Assembly: GCA_002081555.1 (NCBI GenBank)
Contig: KV920910.1
Span: 2,536-28,101, forward strand
Length of the DNA stretch: 25,566 bases
Reading direction: 5' to 3'
Origin: Protostelium mycophagum
Lineage: Eukaryota; Evosea; Variosea; Protosteliida; Protosteliaceae
Shown: positions 1-9,951 of the stretch, in pieces
Numbering within the stretch: the stretch's first letter is position 1
Layout of the letters: every line of letters begins with the position of its first letter
The notes under the pieces: generated by a model
The model's input: only the letters and a program-made list of their open reading frames with translations
What the model was told of the DNA's origin: nothing
Databases searched by the model: none
Translations under genes and position numbers: made by a program

Positions 1-45
1 CAATAAATGATGTATGCTTGAGTGATTGAAAGAAAGAAATTGTAC

Positions 46-672
46 CTCCACATCAGCTAAGAGGTCGTGCAAGGTCTCCATCCTCTTGAAGTTCTCGTCA
101 TTGTCGAGGGCTTGTACCTTTCAAGAGACAGAATTGTATTTTGAATCTGAATTGGTTCAAATTTATGGTTTGTGCCAAATGTTGTCAACAGTGGAAATAG
201 CGGTTACCGCAGATCTCTGATACGATCTACGGTAAGAAGCGCAACTTTCGCTTTAACCGCTATTTCCGATCCCGTGTTTGTGACGACGCAACGACCAATG
301 GAACATTGGTGTGTAATTGTTGCAACAATCAAGCAAAAAAACGAATTTGAACTGGACCTAGTTTTGTGTCTTGAATCTGGCACAGAACCGCACCTTGAAT
401 CTGGCACATGCCCTGTGGTTGATATCTCTGGCTCTGCGTTGCGTCGTCAACAGTGGAAATAGCGGTTAACGCAGATCTCCGATATGATCTGCGGTAAGAA
501 GCGCAACTTTCGCTTTAACCGCTATTTCCGATCTTGATGTTCGTGACGACGCAACGAAACACCTTCTACTCACCAGTGGAATGGGCTTCAAAGAAGGAAT
601 AAAAGGGAAGAGAAACAAAGAGAACTGCAGATGACTGTTATCTGGATACGCATTTGTACATCTTGTTGCCAT
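46..672 (-). CDS. Partial gene of unknown function (3' part runs off the window)
   Basis: One convincing internal exon lies at 117-46. It is bounded by a CTTGAAAG acceptor and a GTACAA donor and encodes 24 residues, including LDNDENFKRMETLHDLL, which reads like a helical, possibly coiled-coil segment. A possible first exon is 672-574, opening with MATRCTN and closed by a GTGAGT donor at 573. Both ends are phase 0, so they join in frame. The intron between them would be 456 nt, about ten times the local norm, and it contains both copies of the palindromic repeat. The downstream exons lie left of position 1. I do not recognise a family. The 117-46 exon is fairly secure; the first exon could instead be untranslated leader. 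Confidence 0.4.
183..293. repeat. Cross-shaped palindromic repeat, copy 1
   Basis: About 110 bp, roughly nine tenths identical to copy 2 at 437-556. It has a 14-bp inverted stem, GGAAATAGCGGTTA at 193-206 against its complement at 254-267, which encloses two smaller stem-loops. The right end carries TGACGACGCAACG (281-293); the matching left end is degenerate. No coding capacity is seen. It looks like a non-autonomous, MITE-like or foldback element. Confidence 0.75.
370..407. repeat. Short direct repeat between the two palindromic elements
   Basis: The 15-mer CTTGAATCTGGCACA occurs at 370-384 and again at 393-407. The spacer between them is 8 bp. It lies between the two cross-shaped repeats in the same presumed intron. 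Confidence 0.7.
437..556. repeat. Cross-shaped palindromic repeat, copy 2 with intact terminal inverted repeats
   Basis: The outer terminal inverted repeats are CGTTGCGTCGTCA (437-449) and TGACGACGCAACG (544-556), 13 of 13 matched. Inside is a 14-bp stem (455-468 with 516-529). Within that are two hairpins: GCAGATC 471-477 with 486-492, and AAGCG 499-503 with 511-515. Folded, it would form a cross or T shape. No clear target-site duplication flanks it. Confidence 0.8.
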
Positions 673-1025
673 ATGATACATGGTAGCATTAACGTGTTTC
701 TCACAGCAACAGAGGGGTAGTTATTGCAATTATTTGCGCAAATTCGTGTCTGCGAGGTAATTATATATTATAACTATTTTATAAATTGATGGGATTTAAT
801 TTAAAACATGATATTTGATTTTATTATCTTGGCATTTTAGCCATCGGAACTCTCCGGCAGCTTTTCACTTGTGTTCAGCTCGCGCCGACAAGAGAACGCC
901 GTTGCGTTTTTCAAAGTCTCGGTTTCTTACCGCAGTTCTCAACCAAACGGGATGTCTCTTGTCATCGAGAATTCCTTCGCGAAGGAAGAGTTTCGAAACA
1001 TCGACAAACAACATCAAAACCGGAG
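673..1025. other. Intergenic, presumed divergent promoter region
   Basis: It separates the left partial gene (-) from the vWA gene (+). It is AT-rich around 720-800. I see no RNA gene, repeat or recognisable promoter element. An open frame at 815-1144 overlaps the true vWA first exon in another frame and is judged a shadow. Confidence 0.5.
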
Positions 1026-2450
1026 ATGCAAAGACTCCTCTGCGTAGCCAGCCTCATCGCGATCGTAACCTCTGTGGCTGTGATCCCTCCCGTGAAATGT
1101 GCTTCTCCTCCGTAAGACTCTCGTCATCATTAAAAATCAATTAGACTCAAGTCTTTAGTACAATCACTGTCTTCTCCTCAGGAAACACGACTTTCTCAAC
1201 TGCAGGAGTTGTTCGCTTCTTGAGAGCATCATGCAAAGATTCCTCTTCCAGAGATCAGATTGCCACAATAGATTCTTCTAGACTCAACTTCACTGAGTAC
1301 AATCCAGCAGCACAGGTACTTCAAAAGATATCTCCTCAAGAGAGTATGCTGGAATGGAGACCTTTGACTCCTGTGGTGTGTATTTTTGTTTATTGATTTT
1401 GTTGATTTCCCTCAGCAAAGTCTTTATACATTGATCCTCATCGATGCGAGTGGAACACAAGCCTCCTCTCTCAGCGACGTTTCCACAATTTTGCAACAAT
1501 CGGTCCTGACGCCATTAAAGAAGGTACACGGAGAGACTATGGTTGCCATGTTTGACGGTAAATCTGAGTTTGGAAAAAACATCTCACACATTAAGGAAGC
1601 AACATTTACTGGGTGAAAAACTTCACAACAAACCATGAAGACGCTATCAAGACGACTACGGACAAATTGAACGGATTTCAGATCAAGGTATTGTATTAAC
1701 TTCTTCACTTTTAATCATCAACAGGATAACTCGACTAACTTCTGGGGTGCCCTCTCTAAAGCCCAAGCTGCTCTTGCTGAGAGATTAGATCAAGTACAGC
1801 TGCTCGACAGCAAATTGAACTCAGAGTACGCCAAGGGAGCCATCGTGATGTTCTCCAATGGAAGAGATACTTGTGCCTGTGTACCTCAACGCCCATTGAG
1901 CGACGATAGAATCCTCGCAGTCTCCATTGCCATCGGTGAAGATGTAGACAATGTCACTATGACCTCAGTAAGTGCATCACTTGTGAGACGTCTCTGAACA
2001 TTAACAAGTGGTTCGGAGGAAATACTGCCTACATGGTCGATTTCAGTACAAGAAAGGACCAGACCGACAGAAACAATGCTCTCGCCACCATCTTTGACAA
2101 TTTAAACAACACCATCGCGTACAACTCCCAAGGTAACCAACTGATCATCATGATGGCTCTGCATTGATCATCGCAAGGTATGATGGCACTTCGCTACTGT
2201 TCTCCTCGCAGAGGAAGCCCTCTCGGCAACCCGTTGGACCTCTTCAAGTTTGATGTCTCCTATGATGGAAGATCATCGGTGAGTCCACGTGTTTATATGA
2301 CAACGCAACTAATCCCATCTGCAGAGCTTAGGCATGATGTACAAATACAATGCGACCACTTTTGCACCCGGTTGCACACTGAACTCTGCTGTCAGCATCC
2401 GTTCCATCACAGTCCTCCTCTTTGCGGCTCTCTTTGTCTTTTCTTTCTAA
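1026..2450 (+). CDS. Secreted, GPI-anchored von Willebrand factor A-domain protein
   Basis: Eight exons: 1026-1111, 1159-1375, 1416-1557, 1596-1687, 1725-1967, 2009-2132, 2178-2278, 2325-2450 (376 aa). The frame is open across every join. Residues 1-25 form a signal peptide (MQRLLCVASLIAIV...). A vWA domain spans about 100-300. It starts with a hydrophobic strand ending in DASGT (residues 111-115), the metal-binding DxSxT/S motif, followed by a Thr near 183. The third metal-site segment reads FSNGRD near 222, so the usual Asp is Asn and metal binding may be altered. The C-terminus has a small-residue site (NSAVS), a hydrophobic tail, and the stop, the classic layout for GPI attachment. Several NxS/T sites are present. 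The likely role is cell-surface adhesion or ligand binding, but the ligand is unknown. AATAAA overlaps the stop codon. Confidence 0.85.
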
Positions 2451-2454
2451 TAAA
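2449..2454 (+). terminator. AATAAA poly(A) signal overlapping the vWA stop codon
   Basis: The stop TAA (2448-2450) runs straight into AATAAA, giving TAATAAA. The same arrangement is seen in the PRP19 and SR genes in this window. Confidence 0.7.
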
Positions 2455-2614
2455 GAGTCCATCTACAAGCAGACAGAGAGTAGATATAGAGTTATTTATA
2501 ATAATTTATAGAGGATCTTTAATTGAATTCCACATCTCCCTCTTCTTCGTTCACCTAAACATGATTCACCCACATTCTAATACAACAAAAGTGTTTTTAA
2601 ATAAAGTTAATTTT

Positions 2615-3973
2615 TTACAACATTTTATTTGGTTTTAGAGTATTCTTGTTTGTACAGAGTATAGAAAATATTAAAGTAGAAGAGGTGTTATGTTTAATGA
2701 AGATTCAACTCACCTCAACAAAATTGCCGTTCCGACTTCCACAAAATAATTTGGATACAATCGTCAAGAAGGCCATCCCCGCAATCACCAACAAAAAGCT
2801 CTCCCACAATACACTCCATCCCGATTTTACACTATTTAATCATCAGAAATCTCTCGTTGTAGATGGTCAAAATTCACCCCATCATCCCTTCCTGCATTTT
2901 GTCAGGCAGAACGTCTACGTAAAATAAAATGGCCATTTGCCACCACCAAACTCCGTTAAAGATCATCAGAGTGGCCTCCAAGATTGGAAGGAATGTCGTG
3001 TGCACGTATTGGTTCGTATACATCGAGTTGATTCCGAGGGGGATACCAGAGTAGTTTGGAGGGTGGGTCTTTATGCTAAAAACTCCAAATAACAGTTTAC
3101 GCTCGACCATGGAAGAGTCGTGTAACTTTTCGAGGCGCGCGACCTGTTCGTTTGAATTCAAGTTTATAGTTTAACAAAGACGAATGTTGGATGTGCTGTG
3201 TGGCAGAGCCACAAAGGCGGTACAGAGGCAGATGATGTGAGTGAAGTGAAGAATTCACCTTGGTGTGGTGGTCTGGATTGCTGTAGAAGCTGATCACAAT
3301 GATGGAAAGGCGTGTGATAGATGTGGCAAACATGACAATTGCACTGATCTGTTTGTAGTGAATACGATTGTTAGAATAATTAAAATTTCAAATCAACTCA
3401 GATGTTTACCTCATGCATAAAGGTTTGGAAATCTGTATCTTGAGGATGTTCGTTGAGGACAATTCCAGCCAAAGCCCAGCAGATGGGCGTGAGAGCGACC
3501 CACATCATATCTGAGACAACCTGAAATAGCACATCAACAAACGGGAATTGATTCACAAAAAGAGGTGATGATGATTACCTTGTAGAAATGCAAGAGAAAG
3601 AAGATAGCAGAGACATTCAGAAGTGAGAAGATCTTCAAGTGATCCCAGTGTGATCCTGCACGAGAACCCGAAAGATACATATCAGTGACTTCAGCCACAA
3701 ATCCCAAGGCCCTGGTTATTTCATTCTTCCTTCGTATCGAGTTGACTCTTACGTGAAACCGATGAAAAGGAATGCTTCTATGCCGAGCCAGATCTTCTTT
3801 GTTCTTAAAGATGGGAAGACTGGGATCGACCTTCTTAAGTGTGCTTGCCTCCTCCCTCTGACATTACCAGAAGTTGGATGTGTGGTGGTGATATTCAATG
3901 CTTTGGCGAACATGAATAGCCCAATGATCAAGAGGACCGTAGCTGGACCGGCGTGGCCTGGAAAGTTTCCCAT
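2615..3973 (-). CDS. TMEM45/DUF716 family multi-pass membrane protein
   Basis: Seven exons: 3973-3753, 3711-3579, 3520-3410, 3348-3259, 3143-2878, 2831-2714, 2644-2615 (322 aa). The N-terminus MGNFPGHAGP matches the MGNFxGHA start typical of animal TMEM45, which decides the start even though the frame is open further upstream. Hydrophobic helices follow in each exon: VLLIIGLFMFAKAL, WLGIEAFLFIGFT, a helix ending in FFLLHFYK, DMMWVALTPICWALAGIVL, the ISAIVMFATS region, the TLMIFNGVWWWQMAILFYV region, and FLLVIAGMAFLTIV. The motif HWDHLK occupies the place of the family's HW-containing loop. The family is an integral membrane protein group of poorly defined function, probably in endomembranes. 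The last two joins rest on frame and the final helix. The overlapping open frames on the + strand are shadows. Confidence 0.85.
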
Positions 3974-4208
3974 TTTGTGATCTGATTTGATGGAATCGGT
4001 GTTCTGGGAGGTATTCAGAAAAACAGCCTTGGAATTTGTTTGTGGTCGAACAGCGTCTGCAAACAGTACTCTTCCCAAGACATAACGAGTGATCACTGAC
4101 AAATAGAAACGATAAACAATATCCTCCAGAATAGAACAAGATTGCCACAACCAGTTGTACACGTAAAATTTCTCCTCTGTACAAACTTCATATTTTCACT
4201 CTTAATGT
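3974..4208. other. Spacer between the TMEM45-like gene and the LOV-RasGAP gene
   Basis: It holds the 3' end of the LOV-RasGAP gene and the 5' flank of the TMEM45-like gene, both on the minus strand. A minus-strand frame extends upstream of the TMEM45 start but lacks family similarity and is taken as leader sequence. Confidence 0.4.
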
Positions 4209-7200
4209 TCACCTCATTCCTCTTCCATCCGGATTTTCGCTGCTTCTGGGAAAAGCTAAAGAAGCATTCAGACGATATTCATGACGAAGGACTACCTTTT
4301 CCAGCCCTGAAATGGCGTCCTCTCTTGTTTTTGGATGGGACAGCAAGGACGCTCGCATCACCTCACCCAGCACCTAAATCACTTTGTGAGACAACTTCAT
4401 TAACTGTCGAAAATGACAGCCAATACCGCACCTGAATCTTCCTGTAGTCAGTGAGTGAGAAAATAAAACTTCTCATTTTTGGGTGGTAAAGAGCCACCGT
4501 CTTGTCGAATAAGGGGCCATAAACCTATAACGTAGGATTATTTGTTAATCGATTATTTTTAATATCTTTATGTACGGACTACAATGATCACCTTATCTTT
4601 GTCACAGGTTGTGTTGTTTGCTATTTGTTGAAGAATTTTAGAGTACTGTAAAACGGATCTCTTCTGCCAATTTTCTGTACACTCTGGTATTGTCAAATTA
4701 ACACTTATGAAACTCTGCAATGGCGAGCATCAATAATAATCTTGATATTGTTGATCATTCAGGCAAGTTGTTTGTCCAAATATGGAATGAACCTACTTGT
4801 TGATTGCATGCGAGCAAGTGCTGGCAGAATAAATCTCAAGAAAAATAAACTTATGGTCAGCTCTGTGGCAATCTGCTCGTCAAATACGTCACTCAAGATT
4901 CGCATCACTACGGATAATCCCTCTCTTATTTCACTTTGAATGAGTCATTTCTCACGCTCTACAACGATGTAAACTCACAAGGGACAGGAGTTGACACGAG
5001 CTGTTATGTCCCGGAGTAGATCTTCTGAAAGATTGCACAACCATTCTGCATTTTCGAGGATTTTTTCCTCACTTATTTGTTCATTGGGTTCCAACTGCGA
5101 TAATTTCAATTATATTATCTTCACAACTATATCACAACAGCCAGCTTATAAACATAAAGATGTGTTAGAATGTATTGATGCGAATGAGTGAAGGTTACCT
5201 CTATCGGCTTTCTTATGATCCGGGTGAATGGTGCTTGAAGGAGCATATTCGTGTATTTCACTCCTTGTTCGCTTTGAAACATCGCCATCAGAATCTTCGT
5301 GGGAAAAGTTGATTCTCGGAACAGTGTTCCCGCCTTCATCTCTGCATGACGCCATCAGATCAAGTTACACAACGGTTCTGGGTTCGAACAAACCCACTGC
5401 TCACCTTTTTCTGCCAGTTCCTTCTGTACGGCCCACATGATCAGGTCCTCCCGCGCATTGTTGACATTCCAGTAATTATACACAATATTCGCAACCTCTT
5501 GGCTGTCTTGACCACTCAAAATACATTTTTCCAGCAGCAGAATATGTTCGTCCATGGCTCTTTCCGGCCTGCCCTCTAGTGTTTCTGAAGAGTTTGTGCT
5601 CGCTCTGACATCTGACTGGAAATCTCAGTGAAAATTCCACGAAATTACACTCACGTCAGACAAGAAGCTGTCATAGCTTGTGTTCATGCTGACGATTCTT
5701 GATCTTCCCAAAATAGGAGAAGTCACACTCCCCGAAGAGCTGGATGGAGTTACTATTGCATTCCGATTGCCTCTTTTTGGTATGAGGTACACCACCACGG
5801 TGTGTTCTGTACGTCTACAACTGTCAAGGGATATGACTCGAAAACAATGGTTCAATCATTGTGGCTCACCCCAAGAGGCCTGACCACTCCTTCTGACTCA
5901 CGGCCACTCCTGAAGTAGCGAATTGTAGTTGTAGTTTGTTCCGTAAGTCTTTGCGCAATCTAGTCTCAAACTGATTCAGGCTCATCTTCCTGTCAATTGT
6001 GTACACATGCGTCTCGTCGTTGTAGTAACACTTGATGGCTACTTTCTCCGTGACGATCTGGGGTTCCTAAAGAGGATCAATTGATTATGATGTATATTGT
6101 TGACACACCTTATCATTATCGTATATTTTGGAGTTGGGGCCTTGAGGATTGTCTCGTAATTCTTCCAAAACAATTTTCTGATAAAGATTTTAATTTTTTT
6201 TGATTTTGTGGTAAGTTGGTGTACATATACTCTTAAAGACTCACAAATGCGTCGACTTCAGGGCCTGATAGTTGTAGATCCTTGATCTCTTCTTCTGTCA
6301 ACGATAACAGATGGTCTCCACTGATTTTCGCCTCAATAAATCGGAGAGATATATCGCCGATTCCGTTGAGCTCCAACCATGATCCCACCTACTCATTTTT
6401 ACAAAGAGGAGGTATAAACGCAATTTAAAGGCTAAAGTTTGGATGTGTGTTCGTGTTTTCCTCTGCAAAGTTGAATCCAATACGATATCACCGAATAATG
6501 TTTGTTGAATCTATTATAATCCAAAAATATATAAAGCTCCACAAGAGTGCAATACTTGTCAAATTGACTTGTCAAAACAGCATTGATATTACAAAAAATC
6601 GTAACATTATTCTTGGATATGTGAGGCAACAACTGAATTACCTCTGCTGGTGTCCATAAGAAAGGGTCTGAGCCAGCTGTCTTCAAGTGGGTGACATCTA
6701 TTTGGATCGCCACGTGATGTGTGACGAGATCAGGAAGTACAGAGGAGAAGATCGGAATGAGCTGGAATCGGTTCCAGAAGGCGACGCCGTTTTTTTGATA
6801 GTTTAAGATTTCTACTTTGATCTGTAGATTTGAGATGTCTATATCGTGGCGATCATGTACCTCCGTTGAGTTTGCGATAGCTTCTCTCACAGCTCGGATG
6901 GTCTCTTTATTCGTACCTCGACCTTGTAAGAACCTGCAATTACTTCCAATGATCTCTTCTCTTGGATACAGCGTCATCTTCTCAAAGTCATCATTCACCC
7001 AGATCTGGACTTGGTCAGCTGACGAATGAGTGCCAACTCCTCACGATTGGATTATCAGCCAACATCGCGTCAGTCACACAGCATGAATTTTGGCCACTCT
7101 CAGCAAGCCAAGGATTCTGGATATATGCTCGGGTCTGAACGTCCAAAAGAGTCTGCTCTTGAAACATGGTATTAGCGCTTTCAAGTTGAAGAGACCACTT

Positions 7201-7277
7201 TTCCTACCTAGGTGTGAGGTGTAGCCACTCTTCTCTGGACCTTTGAGAGTCCTATTCACAGCTAACTTCTGGCCCAT
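4209..7277 (-). CDS. LOV-SAM-PB1-RasGAP protein: putative blue-light-regulated Ras GTPase-activating protein
   Basis: Fifteen exons, about 688 aa: 7277-7260, 7203-7045, 7004-6861, 6821-6642, 6388-6245, 6177-6109, 6066-5870, 5820-5655, 5615-5405, 5341-5199, 5094-4979, 4933-4793, 4712-4592, 4524-4432, 4373-4209. Domains in order: LOV at about 45-150, with GSNCRFLQG (Cys near 82, the flavin-adduct residue) and the strands KVEILNYQKNG and FWNRFQLIPIF; SAM at about 164-215, opening WTPAEVGSWLELNGIGD; PB1 at about 240-320, with a basic first strand (VAIKCYYND); RasGAP at about 373-640. The RasGAP part has the arginine finger in TLFREST (near 437) and the FLRFILPAL motif (near 549), so it looks catalytically competent. 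Family knowledge implies that light-driven change in the LOV domain would tune Ras-GTP hydrolysis, with SAM and PB1 giving assembly; that link is inference. The first exon and the exon-12 donor are the least certain joins. The intron at 6641-6389 is unusually long (253 nt). Confidence 0.85.
6389..6641 (-). other. Unusually long intron of the LOV-RasGAP gene
   Basis: It is 253 nt, against about 35-85 nt for most other introns of this gene, and is bounded by GTAATT and GAGTAG. It lies between the LOV and SAM coding segments. It is AT-rich. I find no convincing box C/D or H/ACA RNA or open exon that improves the protein. Confidence 0.5.
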
Positions 7278-7504
7278 TTCGGAGGCTTAAAATGATGAAT
7301 GATGAGCCAACGGAAACAGCACTTGTCAAATTTCAGATCGGAATCGGTCAGAATCTCTGAAAGACCCAGAAGGCGCGAATCACTGCTGACGTGTGCAGTC
7401 AACATTCTCGCTTTGTGTGGACAGCGCAGATTCTTTCCAATAGATCAATTAAAGATTAGATCAGATCAAATCTTACTGAAAAAGAGGTAAGACAGGCCAT
7501 TTTA
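7278..7504. other. Spacer between the LOV-RasGAP and PRP19 genes
   Basis: It is 227 bp of 5' flank for the LOV-RasGAP gene and 3' flank for PRP19. A + strand open frame (7299-7490) has no intron context or recognisable motif and is not called. Confidence 0.4.
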
Positions 7505-7506
7505 TT
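7501..7506 (-). terminator. AATAAA poly(A) signal overlapping the PRP19 stop codon
   Basis: On the minus strand the end of the gene reads CAA TAA TAA AAT. AATAAA (7506-7501) begins inside the first TAA, which is the stop codon (7507-7505). Confidence 0.7.
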
Positions 7507-9637
7507 ATTGAGATGTTCCCCAGACATTGAGAGACTTGTCCATAGAGACAGAGACGAATGTCTTTGCGTCCGGACCCCAAGCAGCGCCAGTGACGGACGC
7601 GGTGTGCTTCGTGTAACTTCCCACAAGTGCGAAAGTCTTGCCGGTGTAGACCCTGAACAGAGAATCATTTTCTGTAATTGTGGTATTTGTGATTCTTTTT
7701 GGTATTCGCGACATTTCGCGATCGATTTTGGCGGGAAAATTCAAATCGAATCATGAGGCATACCTGATGTGAGCACCAGTGACGAGGAGGTACTTCCCAC
7801 TATAGTCAAAAGAGACAGAGGTCAGTCCGAAGTCGGCGGGTATCTCCAACTCGTGGAAAGTCTTCTGGCTACGCAAGTCCCACAGTTTGACGGTGTTGTC
7901 CTCTGCAGCAGTGGCGAGGTAGTACCTGTTATTGTTCATCTTAACACTCATTTGGATGTGAAAAAGATGTCTTGAAATAGTATAAGATGTACCCATTCTC
8001 GGAGAAAGAGATGGATGTGGCTGTTTCCTTGTGGTGTTCAACGTTGACCACGTTTCTTCCGAAGCGGACATCCCAGAGGCGAATGACACCCCCCTCCTCT
8101 CCCGTTCCTGGAATTTGTGAGCCTTGTACAATACGTGTCGACAGTGTCGACATACGCACCGAGGAGGGTTCCATCGGGGTGGAATTGTATGGTGGTGAGG
8201 GGCTTCTCGTTACTGACTTTAAGAAGAGGAGATGCGTTTTTGATATCGTGGAAGGACCAGCTCTGGTCAAGTGAAGACGCAGCAAAGGTGTCTCCAATGG
8301 GTTGTAGAGATACTCCGGTCACCTGCGATATCTCAGACCTTTTCTGTGGCGATCCCAAGACATCTCACCGCGTTGTCGTGGGAGGCGGTGTAGATGGGCT
8401 TGTCGGAGTCCTTCGACCAGACACGGACAGTCTTGTCAGCAGAAGAGGACAAAAACAAATCCTCAGTGGGGTGGAATTGTACACGTGTCACCTTCTTTCC
8501 GTGTCCTTTGTACGTCTAGAATTTTCAGCAAAAACTCACCCAAAATTATAACAGTTGTAGATGGGCACAAGTATTTGTACCTTTTGGATCTTCTTGCTGG
8601 AAGCGTCAAAGAGGACCACAGCTCCGTCTACACCACCGGTGAGGATGTTATTGCCTTGGGTGGGGTGTACATCTACAGCGGTGACACCTGGTTGGGAGGG
8701 GGAGTGGGTGTTGGCTGTCTGTTGTACAGAATATTCCTTGATCTCTTCGGGTGTGGCGAGCGTTGTAGACTGTGCCCTCTTCTTTCTTGCCTTGGAACTC
8801 CTGATTCATTGGTGAGATTGATTCACCAGCAAATAGCAGTTTTTTTAAAATTCGAATAGTACGCGGGAAAATAAAACGTACTCTAAGGAGTTCTCGTAGA
8901 TCTTGGATTGGAGTTCTTCAGAGAGTTGCTTTTCGACATCCATACTTTCTTCGGTGTTGTCGGTGGCTTTGCGGGCCTTGTAGTTGGCAAGAGACCTTTT
9001 CATTGTTAGACAAAGTCGTGAATGGCAGATGAAACTCACTCTCTGGCTTCATCTCTCTCTTGGATGAGTCTGGCGATGACACGGCAAGCGGCATCATGTT
9101 GATATAGAGCATGAGCTAATTCTTGTCTCGTCTACACCTCGGATCAACATCCAATTCTTCATTTCAAACAAAACGAAGAGACTTACACTCTCCAACTGCT
9201 TCTTGAGGGTGTATGATTCCAGCATGACGGAATCCCATTCATTTTGCAAAAGTTGAAGGACTCCGGGGACACTGGCGGCGGCGGCTGGTCTAGGCTTAAT
9301 CAGAGGGTTCGATTTTACGGGTAGGAGGTCCTCTTGTGCTAATGGCTCTTGAGTGACCGGATCGACTCCTTTACTGTTCTCCAAAGCCTTTATGATTAGA
9401 CGTTTTTCGTAGATGTGTCCTGACTTGGTAGAGATGACGGGTTCTTGGGCCGCCTCGCCGGAGACTAAAAAATGAATTGGTTTCTGATCAAATCTTGGAT
9501 GTTTTCGTCTCAGACAACATATGTCCGTCATAGCAACAAATATGCAACAATAAAATGCTTTCTTTTCAATATATTCAATAGTCAACGTGTTCCCAAAAAG
9601 ATCCAGATGAAATGAAGTACTCACTTGCACAGTGCAT
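7505..9637 (-). CDS. PRP19: Pre-mRNA-processing factor 19 (U-box E3 ubiquitin ligase, WD40)
   Basis: Ten exons: 9637-9625, 9464-9187, 9131-9040, 8995-8882, 8800-8581, 8515-8369, 8322-8160, 8107-7993, 7925-7764, 7652-7505 (483 aa; the human protein has 504). The first exon is only 13 nt (MHCA). The U-box follows ([20 protein letters not shown], then DPVTQEPL), as in other PRP19 proteins. The Prp19 oligomerisation coiled coil includes [21 protein letters not shown] linker precedes a WD40 propeller over about 215-483, with repeats carrying [18 protein letters not shown], and [17 protein letters not shown]19 is the core of the NineTeen complex, which ubiquitylates spliceosome components and stabilises U5/U6 during activation in the nucleus; this is family knowledge. 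All key regions are present, so it should be functional. It shares the window with an SR protein, but no co-regulation is visible. Confidence 0.95.
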
Positions 9638-9951
9638 GGCTTAGGTCTGTAGTATTTGCAAATATATCAAGTTATAACTGCCTAAACTGAAAGGCCGAGG
9701 TCTGATCCTAATTCGATGCAAATGACAATGGAAGATCTTTTAACCGTCGCATTGCAGTGAGAAGTCGAAAGACCGGAAATTGTCACAACAACAATGATAT
9801 TATAATCATCACACGATCAGCTTCAGGCCTCGTTGCAACAGGAATGATAACACATACGTGTTGGGAATATCAAACTGCTTTTTGAAACTCTTCTCTTGGT
9901 CATCACTTGTATTAAATTGAAAAAATGATGATAATACATGATTTATTATTT
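9638..9951. other. Intergenic region between PRP19 and the EGF-7TM gene
   Basis: It is 314 bp of AT-rich spacer between two minus-strand genes, serving as PRP19 promoter and as 3' flank of the 7TM gene. AATAAA on the minus strand at 9947-9942 begins four bases after the 7TM stop. I see no RNA gene or repeat. Confidence 0.5.

Noticed and set aside
815-1144. + strand 109-codon open frame
   Set aside because: It overlaps the vWA signal peptide in another frame; the 1026 start gives a signal peptide and a consistent eight-exon gene.
3749-4162. Longer N-terminus for the TMEM45-like protein
   Set aside because: The conserved MGNFxGHA start at 3973 is where the family begins; the upstream part has no similarity that I recognise.
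5375-5400. GGTTCGAAC resembling a tRNA T-arm
   Set aside because: No acceptor stem, D-arm or anticodon arm lies at the right distance; it falls at an exon-intron edge of the LOV-RasGAP gene.
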